Positions 34,226 to 42,220 of a DNA stretch of 46,061 nucleotides are shown here, in pieces; within the stretch, counting starts at the first letter, position 1; each line of letters starts with the position of its first letter. The translations under genes were made by a program, and so were the position numbers. The notes beneath the pieces are model-generated. The model was not told where the DNA came from. It did no database searches and saw nothing but the letters and a program-made list of their open reading frames with translations. Location: positions 1-46,061 of the forward strand of contig JASHOI010000064.1 in NCBI GenBank assembly GCA_030041195.1. The letters are read 5' to 3'. Source of the stretch: Streptosporangiaceae bacterium (GTDB lineage: Bacteria > Actinomycetota > Actinomycetes > Streptosporangiales > Streptosporangiaceae).

Positions 34226-35005
34226 ATGACCACCAACGACCACGCCGCGCAGACCCGCCCGGTACACGCGCCGCGTCCCGGCGCCGGCCTGGGCACCGCG
34301 TTGCGCCCGCTGCTGATCGACGTCGGCATCCCGGTGGGCAGCTATTACCTGCTGCACGCCGGGTTGGGGCTGAGCGTGTGGCTCTCGCTGGCGCTGAGCA
34401 GCGTGGGCCCCGCCGCCCGCGCGATCGCCGGCCTCGCGGCGGAGCGGAAGCTGAACCTGCTGGCGGTGCTGATGCTCGCGGTCAACCTGGCGGGCATCGC
34501 GGTCAGCTTCCTGACCGGCGACCCGCGCGCGCTGATCGCCAAGGACTCGGTCGTCAGCAGCGTGATCGCGCTCGCGATCCTGGGTTCGGTGATCGTGCGA
34601 CGGCCGCTGATGTCCGCCGGCTTGCAGCCGTTCATGACCCACGGCACGCCGGAACGCAGCGCAGCCTGGGACCGCCTGGCCGTGGGCAGCCGCCGGTTCC
34701 GAAGGCTCGAGATGGCGTTCAGCGCGATCTGGGGGTTCGCGCTGCTGGCCGACTGCGCCGCCCGGCTCGTCGGCGCGTACACGCTGCCGGTGGCCACGAT
34801 GGTGTGGCTGAGCACGGTGCTGACGCTCGGCGCGGTCGGCGTCGGCATCATCGCCGGCGGGGCTGCCGCCGGGCCGATCCAGAAGATGGTCGAGGCCGAG
34901 GCCGCCCCGAGGGCAGAGTGCTCAACCCGTGCTCGACGAACCAGCCTTCGAGGCCACGATGATGAGGTACAGGACGAATATCGAGAGGCTGATCCAGAAA
35001 AATAG
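34226..35005 (+). CDS. VC0807-type six-helix membrane protein
   Basis: A 259-residue membrane protein with about six hydrophobic helices: RPLLIDVGIPVGSYYLLHAG, LNLLAVLMLAVNLAGIAVSF, SVVSSVIALAILGSVIV, FSAIWGFALLADCAARL and VWLSTVLTLGAVGVGIIAGG. RRPLMSAGLQPFMTHG and AAWDRLAVGSRRFRRLE are conserved cytoplasmic loops of this family. Normal members end near residue 230; here about 27 extra polar residues follow, overlapping the 3' end of the convergent CD225 gene by 84 bases, probably because an original stop was lost. Function unknown; regulation by the divergent TetR is likely. Confidence 0.82.
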   Translation: MTTNDHAAQTRPVHAPRPGAGLGTALRPLLIDVGIPVGSYYLLHAGLGLSVWLSLALSSVGPAARAIAGLAAERKLNLLAVLMLAVNLAGIAVSFLTGDPRALIAKDSVVSSVIALAILGSVIVRRPLMSAGLQPFMTHGTPERSAAWDRLAVGSRRFRRLEMAFSAIWGFALLADCAARLVGAYTLPVATMVWLSTVLTLGAVGVGIIAGGAAAGPIQKMVEAEAAPRAECSTRARRTSLRGHDDEVQDEYREADPEK

Positions 35006-35254
35006 CCTGACCCGCTTCGACGCGTTCACAGCGGTCGTCACGTCACCAACCTGCAGCGAGGGCTTCACCTTGGCGGCGAAGACACACGCGGCAATCCCAA
35101 GAGGGAAGAAGCAAATGACTGAGATGATCGCGAGTGCCCAGCGCGATGGCACGGAAGCCACCACTGCACCCGGCGTTGTCGGCGGTTGCCATGAGGGCAT
35201 TCCCTGATTCTGGTCGCCGATCGGAGCCCCACCCGGATTCCAATCCTGTGACAT
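34922..35254 (-). CDS. CD225/dispanin-like small membrane protein
   Basis: A 110-residue protein. After a proline/glutamine-rich N-terminus (WNPGGAPIGDQNQGMPSWQ) come two hydrophobic helices, WALAIISVICFFPLGIAACV (about 39-60) and LFFWISLSIFVLYLIIVA (about 84-102). The loop FAAKVKPSLQVGDVTTAVNA followed by SKRVRLF is the conserved CD225 signature, shared with interferon-induced transmembrane proteins. Family members are membrane-inserted and act on membranes or protein sorting, but the bacterial roles are not known. It lies 101 bases downstream of the TIR fusion gene on the same strand. Confidence 0.85.
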   Translation of the reverse strand: MSQDWNPGGAPIGDQNQGMPSWQPPTTPGAVVASVPSRWALAIISVICFFPLGIAACVFAAKVKPSLQVGDVTTAVNASKRVRLFFWISLSIFVLYLIIVASKAGSSSTG

Positions 35255-35355
35255 GCTCTTCCCCCTTCTCTGCGAGCTAGCTACCTGTTCAGAAAGCTGT
35301 CTCGCTCCTCTGATACACGATCACGGAGCTGACCTTGTGTTAGGCGGGCAAACCA

Positions 35356-36495
35356 TCAGGAGCGCAGCTTCCCGCTCCCGCCGGCGGCGCGCGGTGCCTC
35401 GTACGACAATGCGATGCGTCTTCCGCGGCGGACCCTTACTATCTCGTTTGCAGTTGCCAAGGTCCTGCCGCGCAGCTCGTAGATGACCGAGAGCAGGTGG
35501 CTGCCGTCGGGCACGCACAGCAGGCAGGTGCAATTCCAGGGGACCGGTCGGCTTCCCGCGTGATCCACCATTACCAGCAGCCGTGAAGCGGCGCCGGTCG
35601 CGTCAAGTCGTCTTGATGGCGCTCCCGATGCGAGCAGCACGCCGGTGTCGAATGGCATTCTGGCCCCGGCCTGGAACAGCCATCCGGACACGGCCAGCGT
35701 GAGCATGGGCCGGCCCGGTACCAGCTGCTGCCCAGCTTGATACGCGAGCGTCTGGACCTGCCCGATGTAGGTCGACCAAAGGGTGACCGGAGCCATGCTG
35801 CTTCGCAGCACAAAAAGGGGGTCTCCGATTTTCACCCACGCCCCGCTGGAGACCGCGACCCGCTCGACGACGGCACTGCCCGTCACCGGACCCGACCATT
35901 GCAGATCTTCGGGGAGTGCCGGGTAGCCGGCGACCGCAACGGGAGGCGTCGCCGCAGCTGGCGGGGTCTGTGTGAGCCTGGGCGACCGGGGTGGTTCCGG
36001 ATCGGTTTGCCGATCGGCTTGCTGCTCGATGATGCCGCGCAGGTACTCGATCAGATCTTCGACGTCCCGGCTGAATCCGTCAGCGGTGATCTTGACAGCC
36101 TGGTGCGTGCTGAGTTGTGCCAGATCGCCAGGAAGCTCGCTCACCTGAGGCATCGGCGCGTTATCGGTAAGAACCGGTATCACGAGCACTCCGGGGCGTC
36201 CAAGGGCTGACTCGATCTCGAAGCGCACCCAGTCGTGGGGGTTCTCCAGTCGCCGACGGCCCGCCTCATCGAGGGTATTCGTCCAGTTCTGCCCGATAAT
36301 GGCGAGTAAAACCCGGCAACTGCCGACGGCGGCCTCGAGCACCTTCGTGAAGTCCTGGCCGGGACCAATGGAGTCCACGTCGGTAAAGATCCGATTCTTG
36401 CCGAAAGCCGCGGCCAGCCGGTCGTGCAGCCGGCCCGCAACCCATTGCGATTCCTCGCGACGGTAATTAAGGAAGATGGAGCCCGCCCCTGCCAT
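35356..36495 (-). CDS. TIR domain fused to lipoyl-like barrel and beta-sandwich
   Basis: A 379-residue protein. Residues 1-165 are a TIR domain: GSIFLNYRREESQWVAGRLH, KNRIFTDVDSIGPGQDF, RVLLAIIGQNW, and DWVRFEIESAL containing the likely catalytic glutamate (about E93). After a proline-rich linker (about 167-190), residues about 200-270 look like a lipoyl/biotinyl-type barrel-sandwich hybrid: SGPVTGSAVVERVAVSSGAW, VKIGDPLFVL, YIGQVQTLAYQAGQQL. It lacks the modified lysine (the turn reads RSSMAPVTLW). Residues about 300-379 resemble a PEGA-like beta-sandwich (VPDGSHLLSVIYELRGRTL). GGAG precedes the ATG at seven bases. Role unknown; an NAD-cleaving effector with a sensor barrel is inferred. Confidence 0.78.
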   Translation of the reverse strand: MAGAGSIFLNYRREESQWVAGRLHDRLAAAFGKNRIFTDVDSIGPGQDFTKVLEAAVGSCRVLLAIIGQNWTNTLDEAGRRRLENPHDWVRFEIESALGRPGVLVIPVLTDNAPMPQVSELPGDLAQLSTHQAVKITADGFSRDVEDLIEYLRGIIEQQADRQTDPEPPRSPRLTQTPPAAATPPVAVAGYPALPEDLQWSGPVTGSAVVERVAVSSGAWVKIGDPLFVLRSSMAPVTLWSTYIGQVQTLAYQAGQQLVPGRPMLTLAVSGWLFQAGARMPFDTGVLLASGAPSRRLDATGAASRLLVMVDHAGSRPVPWNCTCLLCVPDGSHLLSVIYELRGRTLATANEIVRVRRGRRIALSYEAPRAAGGSGKLRS

Positions 36496-36593
36496 CCCGT
36501 TCTCCAAGCCCCGATGCCGACGCTGCCCCGAGAGCACATCGCGCAGCCCACCTAGTGTAGTGCGATGCCGACATTGACGTCAGCGGAAAATCA

Positions 36594-36632
36594 CGAACAT
36601 TGGCGTATTGTCAGTTGCGAACGTCGGCGTAT
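36594..36632. repeat. 15-bp direct repeat pair upstream of the sigma genes
   Basis: CGAACATTGGCGTAT (36594-36608) and CGAACGTCGGCGTAT (36618-36632) differ at two positions and start 24 bases apart, in the 260-base gap between the TIR fusion gene and the sigma pair. They could be regulator half-sites; no promoter could be assigned with confidence. Confidence 0.5.
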
Positions 36633-36755
36633 GCCGGTGACAGATGTTACGGCCGTGGCCCTAGGCAACGTGATCGTCAACGAGCACGCCGCCGTTACCG
36701 TGGATCCCGCAGACGTCGCTAAAGGTTTGGCCGTCGCCGTGCGACTTAACTAGAC

Positions 36756-37331
36756 GTGAGCGCAGGCATGGATGACGGCGAGACCAGGATCCCGGGATGC
36801 CACGTCGCCGAGCTGGCCGAGTTCTTCGCCGCTCACGACCGGTGGCTGTTCGGGCATGCGTGCGTGCGGACCCGCGGTGACCGGGAGCTCGCGGCGGACC
36901 TGGTGCAGGACACGTTCGAGGCGGCAGCGCGCGCATGGGACATGCTGCGCGGGCATGCCGAGCGCCGGCAGCGGGCCTGGCTGCTCGGCACGGTGGCCCA
37001 CAAGAACATCAGCGCTTTCCGGCGCGAGGAGGCGTTCCGCCGCAGGCAGCCCGAGATTCACGCCAGGTACCAGCCCACCGCGGCCGACACCGAGGCCGAG
37101 GCGCTGAACGCGATCGCGCTGGAACGGGCGCGGGAGATCATCGCGGACATGCCGCCGCGGCAGCGGGAGATCGCGCTGCTGCGATGGCGGGACCACCTGC
37201 GGATTGCCGAGATCGCCGCGCGGCTGGGCGTGGCGGAGGGCACCGTGCACGCCCAGTTGCACAACGCCCGCCGAAGGCTCGCCGACGGCCTGGAACGGTA
37301 CCACCCACCCGGGGAGGGAGCAGCCTCATGA
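36756..37331 (+). CDS. ECF-type RNA polymerase sigma factor
   Basis: A 191-residue sigma factor with region 2 (FFAAHDRWLFGHACVRTRGD, AADLVQDTFEAAARAWD, QRAWLLGTVAHKNISAFRRE) and region 4 (ALERAREIIADMPPRQREIA, LLRWRDHLRIAEIAARLGVA, EGTVHAQLHNARRRLADGLE). Both are complete, so it should direct RNA polymerase to a specialised promoter class. The start could be GTG 36756 or ATG 36768; neither has a good ribosome-binding site. It overlaps the next sigma gene by ATGA, so the two are made from one message. No anti-sigma gene is adjacent. Confidence 0.85.
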   Translation: MSAGMDDGETRIPGCHVAELAEFFAAHDRWLFGHACVRTRGDRELAADLVQDTFEAAARAWDMLRGHAERRQRAWLLGTVAHKNISAFRREEAFRRRQPEIHARYQPTAADTEAEALNAIALERAREIIADMPPRQREIALLRWRDHLRIAEIAARLGVAEGTVHAQLHNARRRLADGLERYHPPGEGAAS

Positions 37332-38026
37332 CATCGGCGACGCAGCCGGACGACCGGGACGAGGCCCTGTTCATCGCTGATTTCCACCCGAGGCTCGGCG
37401 CCTACCTCGCGCGGCGGCATGCGCACGGCTACGACGCGGTGGCTGCACGCGCTCGTTTCCTGCTCTGGCTCGCCGCGCACACCGACGAGTACGCGCTGAC
37501 GCGCCACCAGCGCGGCGACGTCCCGATCCCGCCGCTCACCGCGGAGCAGGAGGCCGAGCTGGCGACGCGGATCCAAGCCGGGCGCCGCGCCGACGAGAAG
37601 CTCGCCGAAGGCGACGCGCCGACCGGCGAGGCGCGAGCCAGCCTGCGGCGGATCGCGCAGGACGGTGGCCAGGCCGGCAACCGGCTGCTGGAGGCGCATC
37701 TCGGGCTGGTCGTCTCGCTGGCCGCGCGGTTCACCGGCCGCGGCGTGGCATTCCCCGACCTGGTCCAGGAGGGCAACGTCGGCCTCGCCCGCGCCGTGCA
37801 GAAATACGACCACGCCAAGGGCTACCGGTTCGCCACGTACGCGACCTGGTGGATCCGCCAGGCGATGATCCGCGCCGTGGCCGCCGGCCTGCCCCGCATC
37901 CCGGTACTACCACCCGAGGCCGAGGGCATGGACGAGCTCACACAGACCGAGCGGTGGATGCTCGAGGTCCTGGGCCGCGAGCCCACCCCGGAGGAACTCG
38001 CCGCCGACCTCGATCTGTCTAACTAA
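37328..38026 (+). CDS. Sigma-70 family protein truncated before region 4
   Basis: A 232-residue protein. It has region 1.2 (LTAEQEAELATRIQAGRRAD) and a full region 2 (LLEAHLGLVVSLAARFTGRG, VAFPDLVQEGNVGLARAVQ, GYRFATYATWWIRQAMIRAV), as in HrdB/SigA-group factors. It then has the region 3 motif LGREPTPEELAADLDLSN and stops with TAA where the remaining linker and region 4 (-35 recognition) should continue. The stop directly abuts the end of the convergent membrane-protein gene. The N-terminal about 65 residues are unusual. It is translated from the ATGA overlap with the upstream ECF sigma gene. It may work as a region-2-only factor, a decoy, or be a relic. Confidence 0.8.
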   Translation: MTSATQPDDRDEALFIADFHPRLGAYLARRHAHGYDAVAARARFLLWLAAHTDEYALTRHQRGDVPIPPLTAEQEAELATRIQAGRRADEKLAEGDAPTGEARASLRRIAQDGGQAGNRLLEAHLGLVVSLAARFTGRGVAFPDLVQEGNVGLARAVQKYDHAKGYRFATYATWWIRQAMIRAVAAGLPRIPVLPPEAEGMDELTQTERWMLEVLGREPTPEELAADLDLSN

Positions 38027-38446
38027 CTAGCGGGTGTCGGCGCGGCGCATCAGCAGGCCGGTGATGGCCAGCAGGATCACGGCCGCTATCTCGATGATCA
38101 GCACCGTGTTCGCCAGGCCGGAGGTGAACGTGAGCTTGAACCCGAAGATCCCGACCGAGCGGGCCAGCAGGAAGCCGACGATCGTGCCCGCCATCAGCAG
38201 CCAGCTGGCCGCCACCACGAGCACGTGCCGGGTGGCCAGCAGCGCCACGGCCAGCACCAGGGCCGCGATCACCTGGACCAGGAACAGCTGGTCCAGGGTC
38301 TTCACGTGCCGGTAGGCGATGTCCCAGAGGTGCAGGTGGATCAGGCCCGACGCGACCATCAGGCCCGCGTCGGCCAGGTAAAGCAGCCAGAGTGACGCGG
38401 GGCGCTGGCGCTGGCCGGCAGATCGCCGTTCACGGGTGGTAGTCAC
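38027..38446 (-). CDS. Four-helix membrane protein coupled to sterol desaturase-like gene
   Basis: A 139-residue membrane protein with helices near LWLLYLADAGLMVASGLIHL, LVQVIAALVLAVALLATRHV, LVVAASWLLMAGTIVGFLLA and LANTVLIIEIAAVILLAITG. The GTG at 38446 overlaps the upstream desaturase stop (GTGA), so translation is coupled; a longer start further upstream would run in the wrong frame through that gene. It has no family I recognise with certainty. It probably works with the desaturase in membrane lipid modification or electron supply. Its stop abuts the truncated sigma gene. Confidence 0.75.
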   Translation of the reverse strand: MTTTRERRSAGQRQRPASLWLLYLADAGLMVASGLIHLHLWDIAYRHVKTLDQLFLVQVIAALVLAVALLATRHVLVVAASWLLMAGTIVGFLLARSVGIFGFKLTFTSGLANTVLIIEIAAVILLAITGLLMRRADTR

Positions 38447-39435
38447 TGGTCGGATACCTCGCTGTACTGGGTAAAGGGCTCGGCCCATTGGGTTAGGAAG
38501 GTCCGGGCGAACCGCGGCCGGTCGCCCGCCTGCTCGACCGGCACCGGCCGGCCGGACAGCCCGGTCGGTATGACGGCCCGGTCGGCGGCGGGGAACACCG
38601 CGCGGCGGGACAGCGCGTCCCAGAACGTGAAGACCGTGCCGAGGTTGATGTCCAGCCGGCCGGTCGCCCGGTGGTGAATCCGGTGGTAGGCCGGGCTGAT
38701 GAAGACGGCGCCCAGCTTCCCGTACGTCCACCGCACGTTCGCGTGCGGCAGCGCGCCCAGGCAGGCGTACGTGGTGAGCACCACGGTGGGGGTCACCGCG
38801 TTGTGCCCGATCGCCAGGATCGGCACGGCCGTGGCCAGGAAGCTGACCTGGACCAGCGGGTGGGCGCGGAACGTGGTGAGGATGCTGAGTTCCTCCTGCG
38901 AGTGGTGCACCGCGTGCAGCCGCCACAGCGACGTGATCCGGTGGTTGCCGAGGTGCACGAGCCAGTCCAGGGCGTCGATCCCGAGCACCGCCAGCGCGAC
39001 GAAGCACCAGCCAGGTATCGCGGCGAAGTGCGGCAAGACCAGCCACGGGGCTATGCGTACAAGCCCGTTGGAGAAACCGGCGCCGAGCAGCACGATCAAT
39101 GGAACCACGATGAGCGCGTGGGCCAGCATGTACACCATGTCCAGCAGGTGCCCGCGGGCCAGCAGCGGGCGCCGCTGTGCCGGGCGGATCTGCTCGATCA
39201 GGAAGACCGTGAGCACGAACCCGGTCACCGCGGGCCCGGCCAGCTCGAACTGGCCCGCCCAGATCGTGTGCACCGGGCCGTACTGGGCGAGCGCGTCCCA
39301 GCCCAGCCAGGACAGCCACGCGGCCAGCCCGGCGACCACGATCGTCGGCAGGCACAGCCGGCCTGCCCGCAGGGCCGGGGCCTTCTCGCTGGCCTGCGCG
39401 GCGGGTGAATCGATGCGGGCCGGCTCAGCAACCAT
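38443..39435 (-). CDS. Sterol desaturase / fatty acid hydroxylase family protein
   Basis: A 330-residue membrane enzyme with the di-iron histidine boxes of the family: DWLVHLGNHRI (HxxxH), LHAVHHSQEELS (HxxHH) and AYHRIHHRATG (HxxHH). Several hydrophobic helices come before them (LPTIVVAGLAAWLSWLGW, LLDMVYMLAHALIVVPLIVL, FVALAVLGIDAL). Such enzymes insert oxygen or a double bond into lipids or carotenoids. The ATG start is clear. It is the first gene of a two-gene unit with the coupled membrane protein. Substrate unknown. Confidence 0.88.
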   Translation of the reverse strand: MVAEPARIDSPAAQASEKAPALRAGRLCLPTIVVAGLAAWLSWLGWDALAQYGPVHTIWAGQFELAGPAVTGFVLTVFLIEQIRPAQRRPLLARGHLLDMVYMLAHALIVVPLIVLLGAGFSNGLVRIAPWLVLPHFAAIPGWCFVALAVLGIDALDWLVHLGNHRITSLWRLHAVHHSQEELSILTTFRAHPLVQVSFLATAVPILAIGHNAVTPTVVLTTYACLGALPHANVRWTYGKLGAVFISPAYHRIHHRATGRLDINLGTVFTFWDALSRRAVFPAADRAVIPTGLSGRPVPVEQAGDRPRFARTFLTQWAEPFTQYSEVSDQ

Positions 39436-39553
39436 GCCTTGGTCAGCCTCCTGCGTGCACGGCGGAACGGCGTGTCTCAGGTCCCCAACACATGACCACG
39501 GACGCCGGTGCGCAGCGGTTCAGTCGCGGCTGACCTGGTCGTAGAGTCGGGCC

Positions 39554-40531
39554 ATGGACCGCGACGGCCTGATCACCCACCCGGACAAGGTGCTGTTCGC
39601 CGAGCGCGGCGAGACCAAGGGCGACCTCGCCGACCACTACCTGCGGGTCGCCGAGCCGCTGATGCGGACCATGGGCGGGCGGCCGGTGCTGCTGCAGCGC
39701 TTCCCCGAGGGCGCGGGCGGGCCGTCGTTCTTCCAGAAGCGGGTCCCGGCCAGTGCGCCGGACTGGCTGCAGACGACCACGGTGTCCACCCCGAACGGCA
39801 CCACCGCGCGCGCCCTGGTCGCCGCCGACACCGACCACGTGCTGTGGGCGGTGAACCTCGGCTGCCTGGGCTTCCACGTCTGGCCGTACCTGGTGAGCGA
39901 CCCGGAGCACACCGACGAGCTGCGGATCGACCTGGACCCGACCCCGGGCGTGGACTTCACCGACATCCGCCGGGCGGCCAGGGAGCTGCAGCAGCTGCTC
40001 TCCGAGGCCGGCCTCGCCGGCTACCCGAAGACCACCGGCAACCGCGGCCTGCACGTGTACGTGCGGCTGCAGCCGCGCTGGGATTCCTACCAGGTCCGCG
40101 CCGCAGCGGTCGCCGTGGCCCGGGAGCTGGAACGCCGCAGGCCCGACCTGATCACGGCCGCGTGGTGGAAGGAGGAGCGCGGCCGGCGCGTGTTCGTCGA
40201 CTACAACCAGAACGCGCCGCACAAGACGGTGTTCGGCGCCTGGTCGGTCCGGGCCAGGCCGGGTGCCCAGGTGTCCACGCCGATCTCGTGGGACGAGCTC
40301 GACGACATCCATCCGGACCAGTTCACGATCGCGACCCTGGCGGCCCGGCTCCACGGCACCGGCGACCCGTGGCGGGGCATGAACGACGACCCGCAGTCGC
40401 TCGAGCCGCTGCTGGAGATGAACGCGCGGGACCGGGCCAGCGGGCTGCTCGACGCGCCCTGGCCGCCGGTCTACCCGAAGCAGCCGGACGAGCCGCCCCG
40501 CGTCGCGCCGAGCCGCGCCAGGAAGTCCTGA
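39554..40531 (+). CDS. Stand-alone LigD-type DNA polymerase/primase domain
   Basis: A 325-residue protein equal to the polymerase (archaeo-eukaryotic primase-like) domain of bacterial LigD: LRVAEPLMRTMGGRPVLLQR, VLWAVNLGCLGFHVWP, the metal-binding RIDLDPTPG, GYPKTTGNRGLHVYVRL, RRVFVDYNQNAPHKTVFGAW. No ligase or nuclease domain is fused. In NHEJ systems this domain fills ends, preferring ribonucleotides. No Ku or ligase gene lies in the window, so it probably works with partners encoded elsewhere. It has a 12-base gap to the GNAT gene downstream. Confidence 0.9.
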   Translation: MDRDGLITHPDKVLFAERGETKGDLADHYLRVAEPLMRTMGGRPVLLQRFPEGAGGPSFFQKRVPASAPDWLQTTTVSTPNGTTARALVAADTDHVLWAVNLGCLGFHVWPYLVSDPEHTDELRIDLDPTPGVDFTDIRRAARELQQLLSEAGLAGYPKTTGNRGLHVYVRLQPRWDSYQVRAAAVAVARELERRRPDLITAAWWKEERGRRVFVDYNQNAPHKTVFGAWSVRARPGAQVSTPISWDELDDIHPDQFTIATLAARLHGTGDPWRGMNDDPQSLEPLLEMNARDRASGLLDAPWPPVYPKQPDEPPRVAPSRARKS

Positions 40532-40543
40532 CCGGGCTTCCTG

Positions 40544-41080
40544 GTGGGCGCGTTCGAGGCCGAGCCGGTCGGCACCACCCGGCTGATCTTGCTGCCGCTG
40601 CGGCCCGCGCACGCAGGCGAGATGGCCGGCGTCCTCGCCGATCCGGACCTGCACGCGTTCATCGGCGGCGCACCGCTGAGCCCGCAGGCTTTGCTGGAAC
40701 GTTACGAGCGGTGGTCGGCCGGGTCACCGGATCCCCTGGTGTCGTGGTGCAACTGGACGATCCAGCTCCGCGAGCCGGGCTGCCTGACCGGCACGGTCCA
40801 GGCCACGATCAGCGGCGCCGCGGGCGCCGCCGGCGCCGCCGGGGCGACGGCCGAGGTCGCCTGGGTGGTGGGCACCCCGTGGCAGGGGCGGGGCATCGCG
40901 ACCGAGGCCGCCCGGGCGCTCGTCGGCTGGCTCGCGCAGCGCCCGGTCCGGGCCGTCATCGCGCACATCCACCCCGGCAACCTCGCGTCGGCGGCCGTGG
41001 CGGCCGCTGCCGGGCTCTCCCCCACCGATCGCTGGCAGGACGGGGAACGGCGCTGGGAGCTGGCACTACGGACCCCGTAG
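40544..41080 (+). CDS. GNAT family N-acetyltransferase
   Basis: A 178-residue GNAT protein. TTRLILLPLRPAHAGEMAGV opens the fold, and VAWVVGTPWQGRGIATEAAR contains the acetyl-CoA pyrophosphate loop (Q-x-x-G-x-G/A). The end (HIHPGNLASAAVAAAAGLSP) is the usual final helix region. It resembles RimJ/RimL-type ribosomal-protein or small-molecule acetyltransferases. The alanine/glycine-rich insert (SGAAGAAGAAGATAE) in the middle is low-complexity. GTG start. It is probably co-transcribed with the LigD-type gene. Confidence 0.85.
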   Translation: MGAFEAEPVGTTRLILLPLRPAHAGEMAGVLADPDLHAFIGGAPLSPQALLERYERWSAGSPDPLVSWCNWTIQLREPGCLTGTVQATISGAAGAAGAAGATAEVAWVVGTPWQGRGIATEAARALVGWLAQRPVRAVIAHIHPGNLASAAVAAAAGLSPTDRWQDGERRWELALRTP

Positions 41081-41191
41081 ATCGCCGCAACCCCGCGCAG
41101 CGGCGAACCGGGCGGGCGCTGGCGGGCCGGATGGGTAGTCTCGGGCCGGGCGAATGCCGGGACTGGAGCGCCGCCGCGCCGGGAGGAACGC

Positions 41192-42208
41192 ATGCTTGTG
41201 GCCAGGTTGCAGCGAGTCGGTGAGCTGCGGCTCGACCGGGAGCCGGTGCCCGTGCCCGGTCCCGGGACCAGCCTGGTCCGGGTGACCGCTGTCGGTATCT
41301 GCGGCTCGGACCTGCACTGGTGGGCCGAGGCGGCAATCGGGGACGCGGTGCTGGACCACCCGCTCGTCCTCGGCCACGAGGGAGCCGGGATGATCGAGGA
41401 CGGACCCAGGAGCGGCGAGCGGGTGGCGATCGACCCGGCGGTCCCGTGCGGGGTCTGCCGTTCCTGCCTGGAAGGCCACCGGAACCTGTGCACCGCGATC
41501 GTCTTTGCCGGGCACGGCGGGCAGGACGGCCTGATGCGCGAGTTTGTGGCCTGGCCTTCCTCGCGGCTGCACCGGCTGCCCGACCAGCTCAGCGACGCAG
41601 AAGGCGCGCTACTGGAGCCGCTCGGCGTCGCGATCCACGCAACGGACCTGGGCCACGTTCGGGTCGGGGGTACGGCGGCCGTCATCGGCTGCGGCCCGAT
41701 CGGGCTGCTGCTAGTGCAGGTGCTGCGGTCGGCGGGGGCCGTGCCCGTGGTTGCCGTTGACCCGCTGCCGCACCGCCGGGACGCGGCCAGCCGGTACGGC
41801 GCTGCGGCCGTGCTTGACCCGGCAGCGCCGGGCGCCCTCGAGGCATTGCGCGATCTGGTAGCCGACGGCGTGGACACGGCCTTCGAGGCCGCGGGAACCG
41901 ACGAGGCGGTGCAGCTCGCGATGGAGTGCGCCCGCCCCGGAGGGCGGGTGGTGCTGGCCGGTATCCCCGACGACGACTGGACCAGGTTCCGCGCGTCCGT
42001 CGCCAGGCGCAAGGGCCTGACGATCGCGATGGCCCGCCGGATGAACGAGGTCTACCCGCGGGCGATCGGCCTGGCCGTGCGCGGCCAGGCCGAGCTCGGT
42101 TCGCTGGTGACGCACCGGTTCCCGCTGGCCGAGGCGGCCGAGGCGTTCCGGCTGGCCGCGCAGCGCCAGGGCCTCAAGGTGATCGTCGAACCGAGCAGGC
42201 CGGCCTGA
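41192..42208 (+). CDS. Zinc-dependent medium-chain alcohol/polyol dehydrogenase
   Basis: A 338-residue MDR enzyme. The catalytic zinc ligands are in GICGSDLHWW (Cys) and VLGHEGAGMI (His, Glu); the structural zinc cluster reads CGVCRSCLEGHRNLC. The NAD-binding fold is VIGCGPIGLLLVQVL. It resembles threonine, sorbitol and butanediol dehydrogenases, which oxidise secondary alcohols to ketones. GGGAGGAACGC precedes the ATG. It is convergent with an SDR gene 12 bases away, which may act on a related substrate. Confidence 0.9.
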   Translation: MLVARLQRVGELRLDREPVPVPGPGTSLVRVTAVGICGSDLHWWAEAAIGDAVLDHPLVLGHEGAGMIEDGPRSGERVAIDPAVPCGVCRSCLEGHRNLCTAIVFAGHGGQDGLMREFVAWPSSRLHRLPDQLSDAEGALLEPLGVAIHATDLGHVRVGGTAAVIGCGPIGLLLVQVLRSAGAVPVVAVDPLPHRRDAASRYGAAAVLDPAAPGALEALRDLVADGVDTAFEAAGTDEAVQLAMECARPGGRVVLAGIPDDDWTRFRASVARRKGLTIAMARRMNEVYPRAIGLAVRGQAELGSLVTHRFPLAEAAEAFRLAAQRQGLKVIVEPSRPA

Positions 42209-42220
42209 GGGCCCCAGACG

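Noticed and set aside
36565..36753. 62-codon frame just before the ECF sigma gene
   Set aside because: No ribosome-binding site, no family match, and it contains the direct repeats at 36594-36632; more likely regulatory DNA, though a small peptide cannot be excluded.
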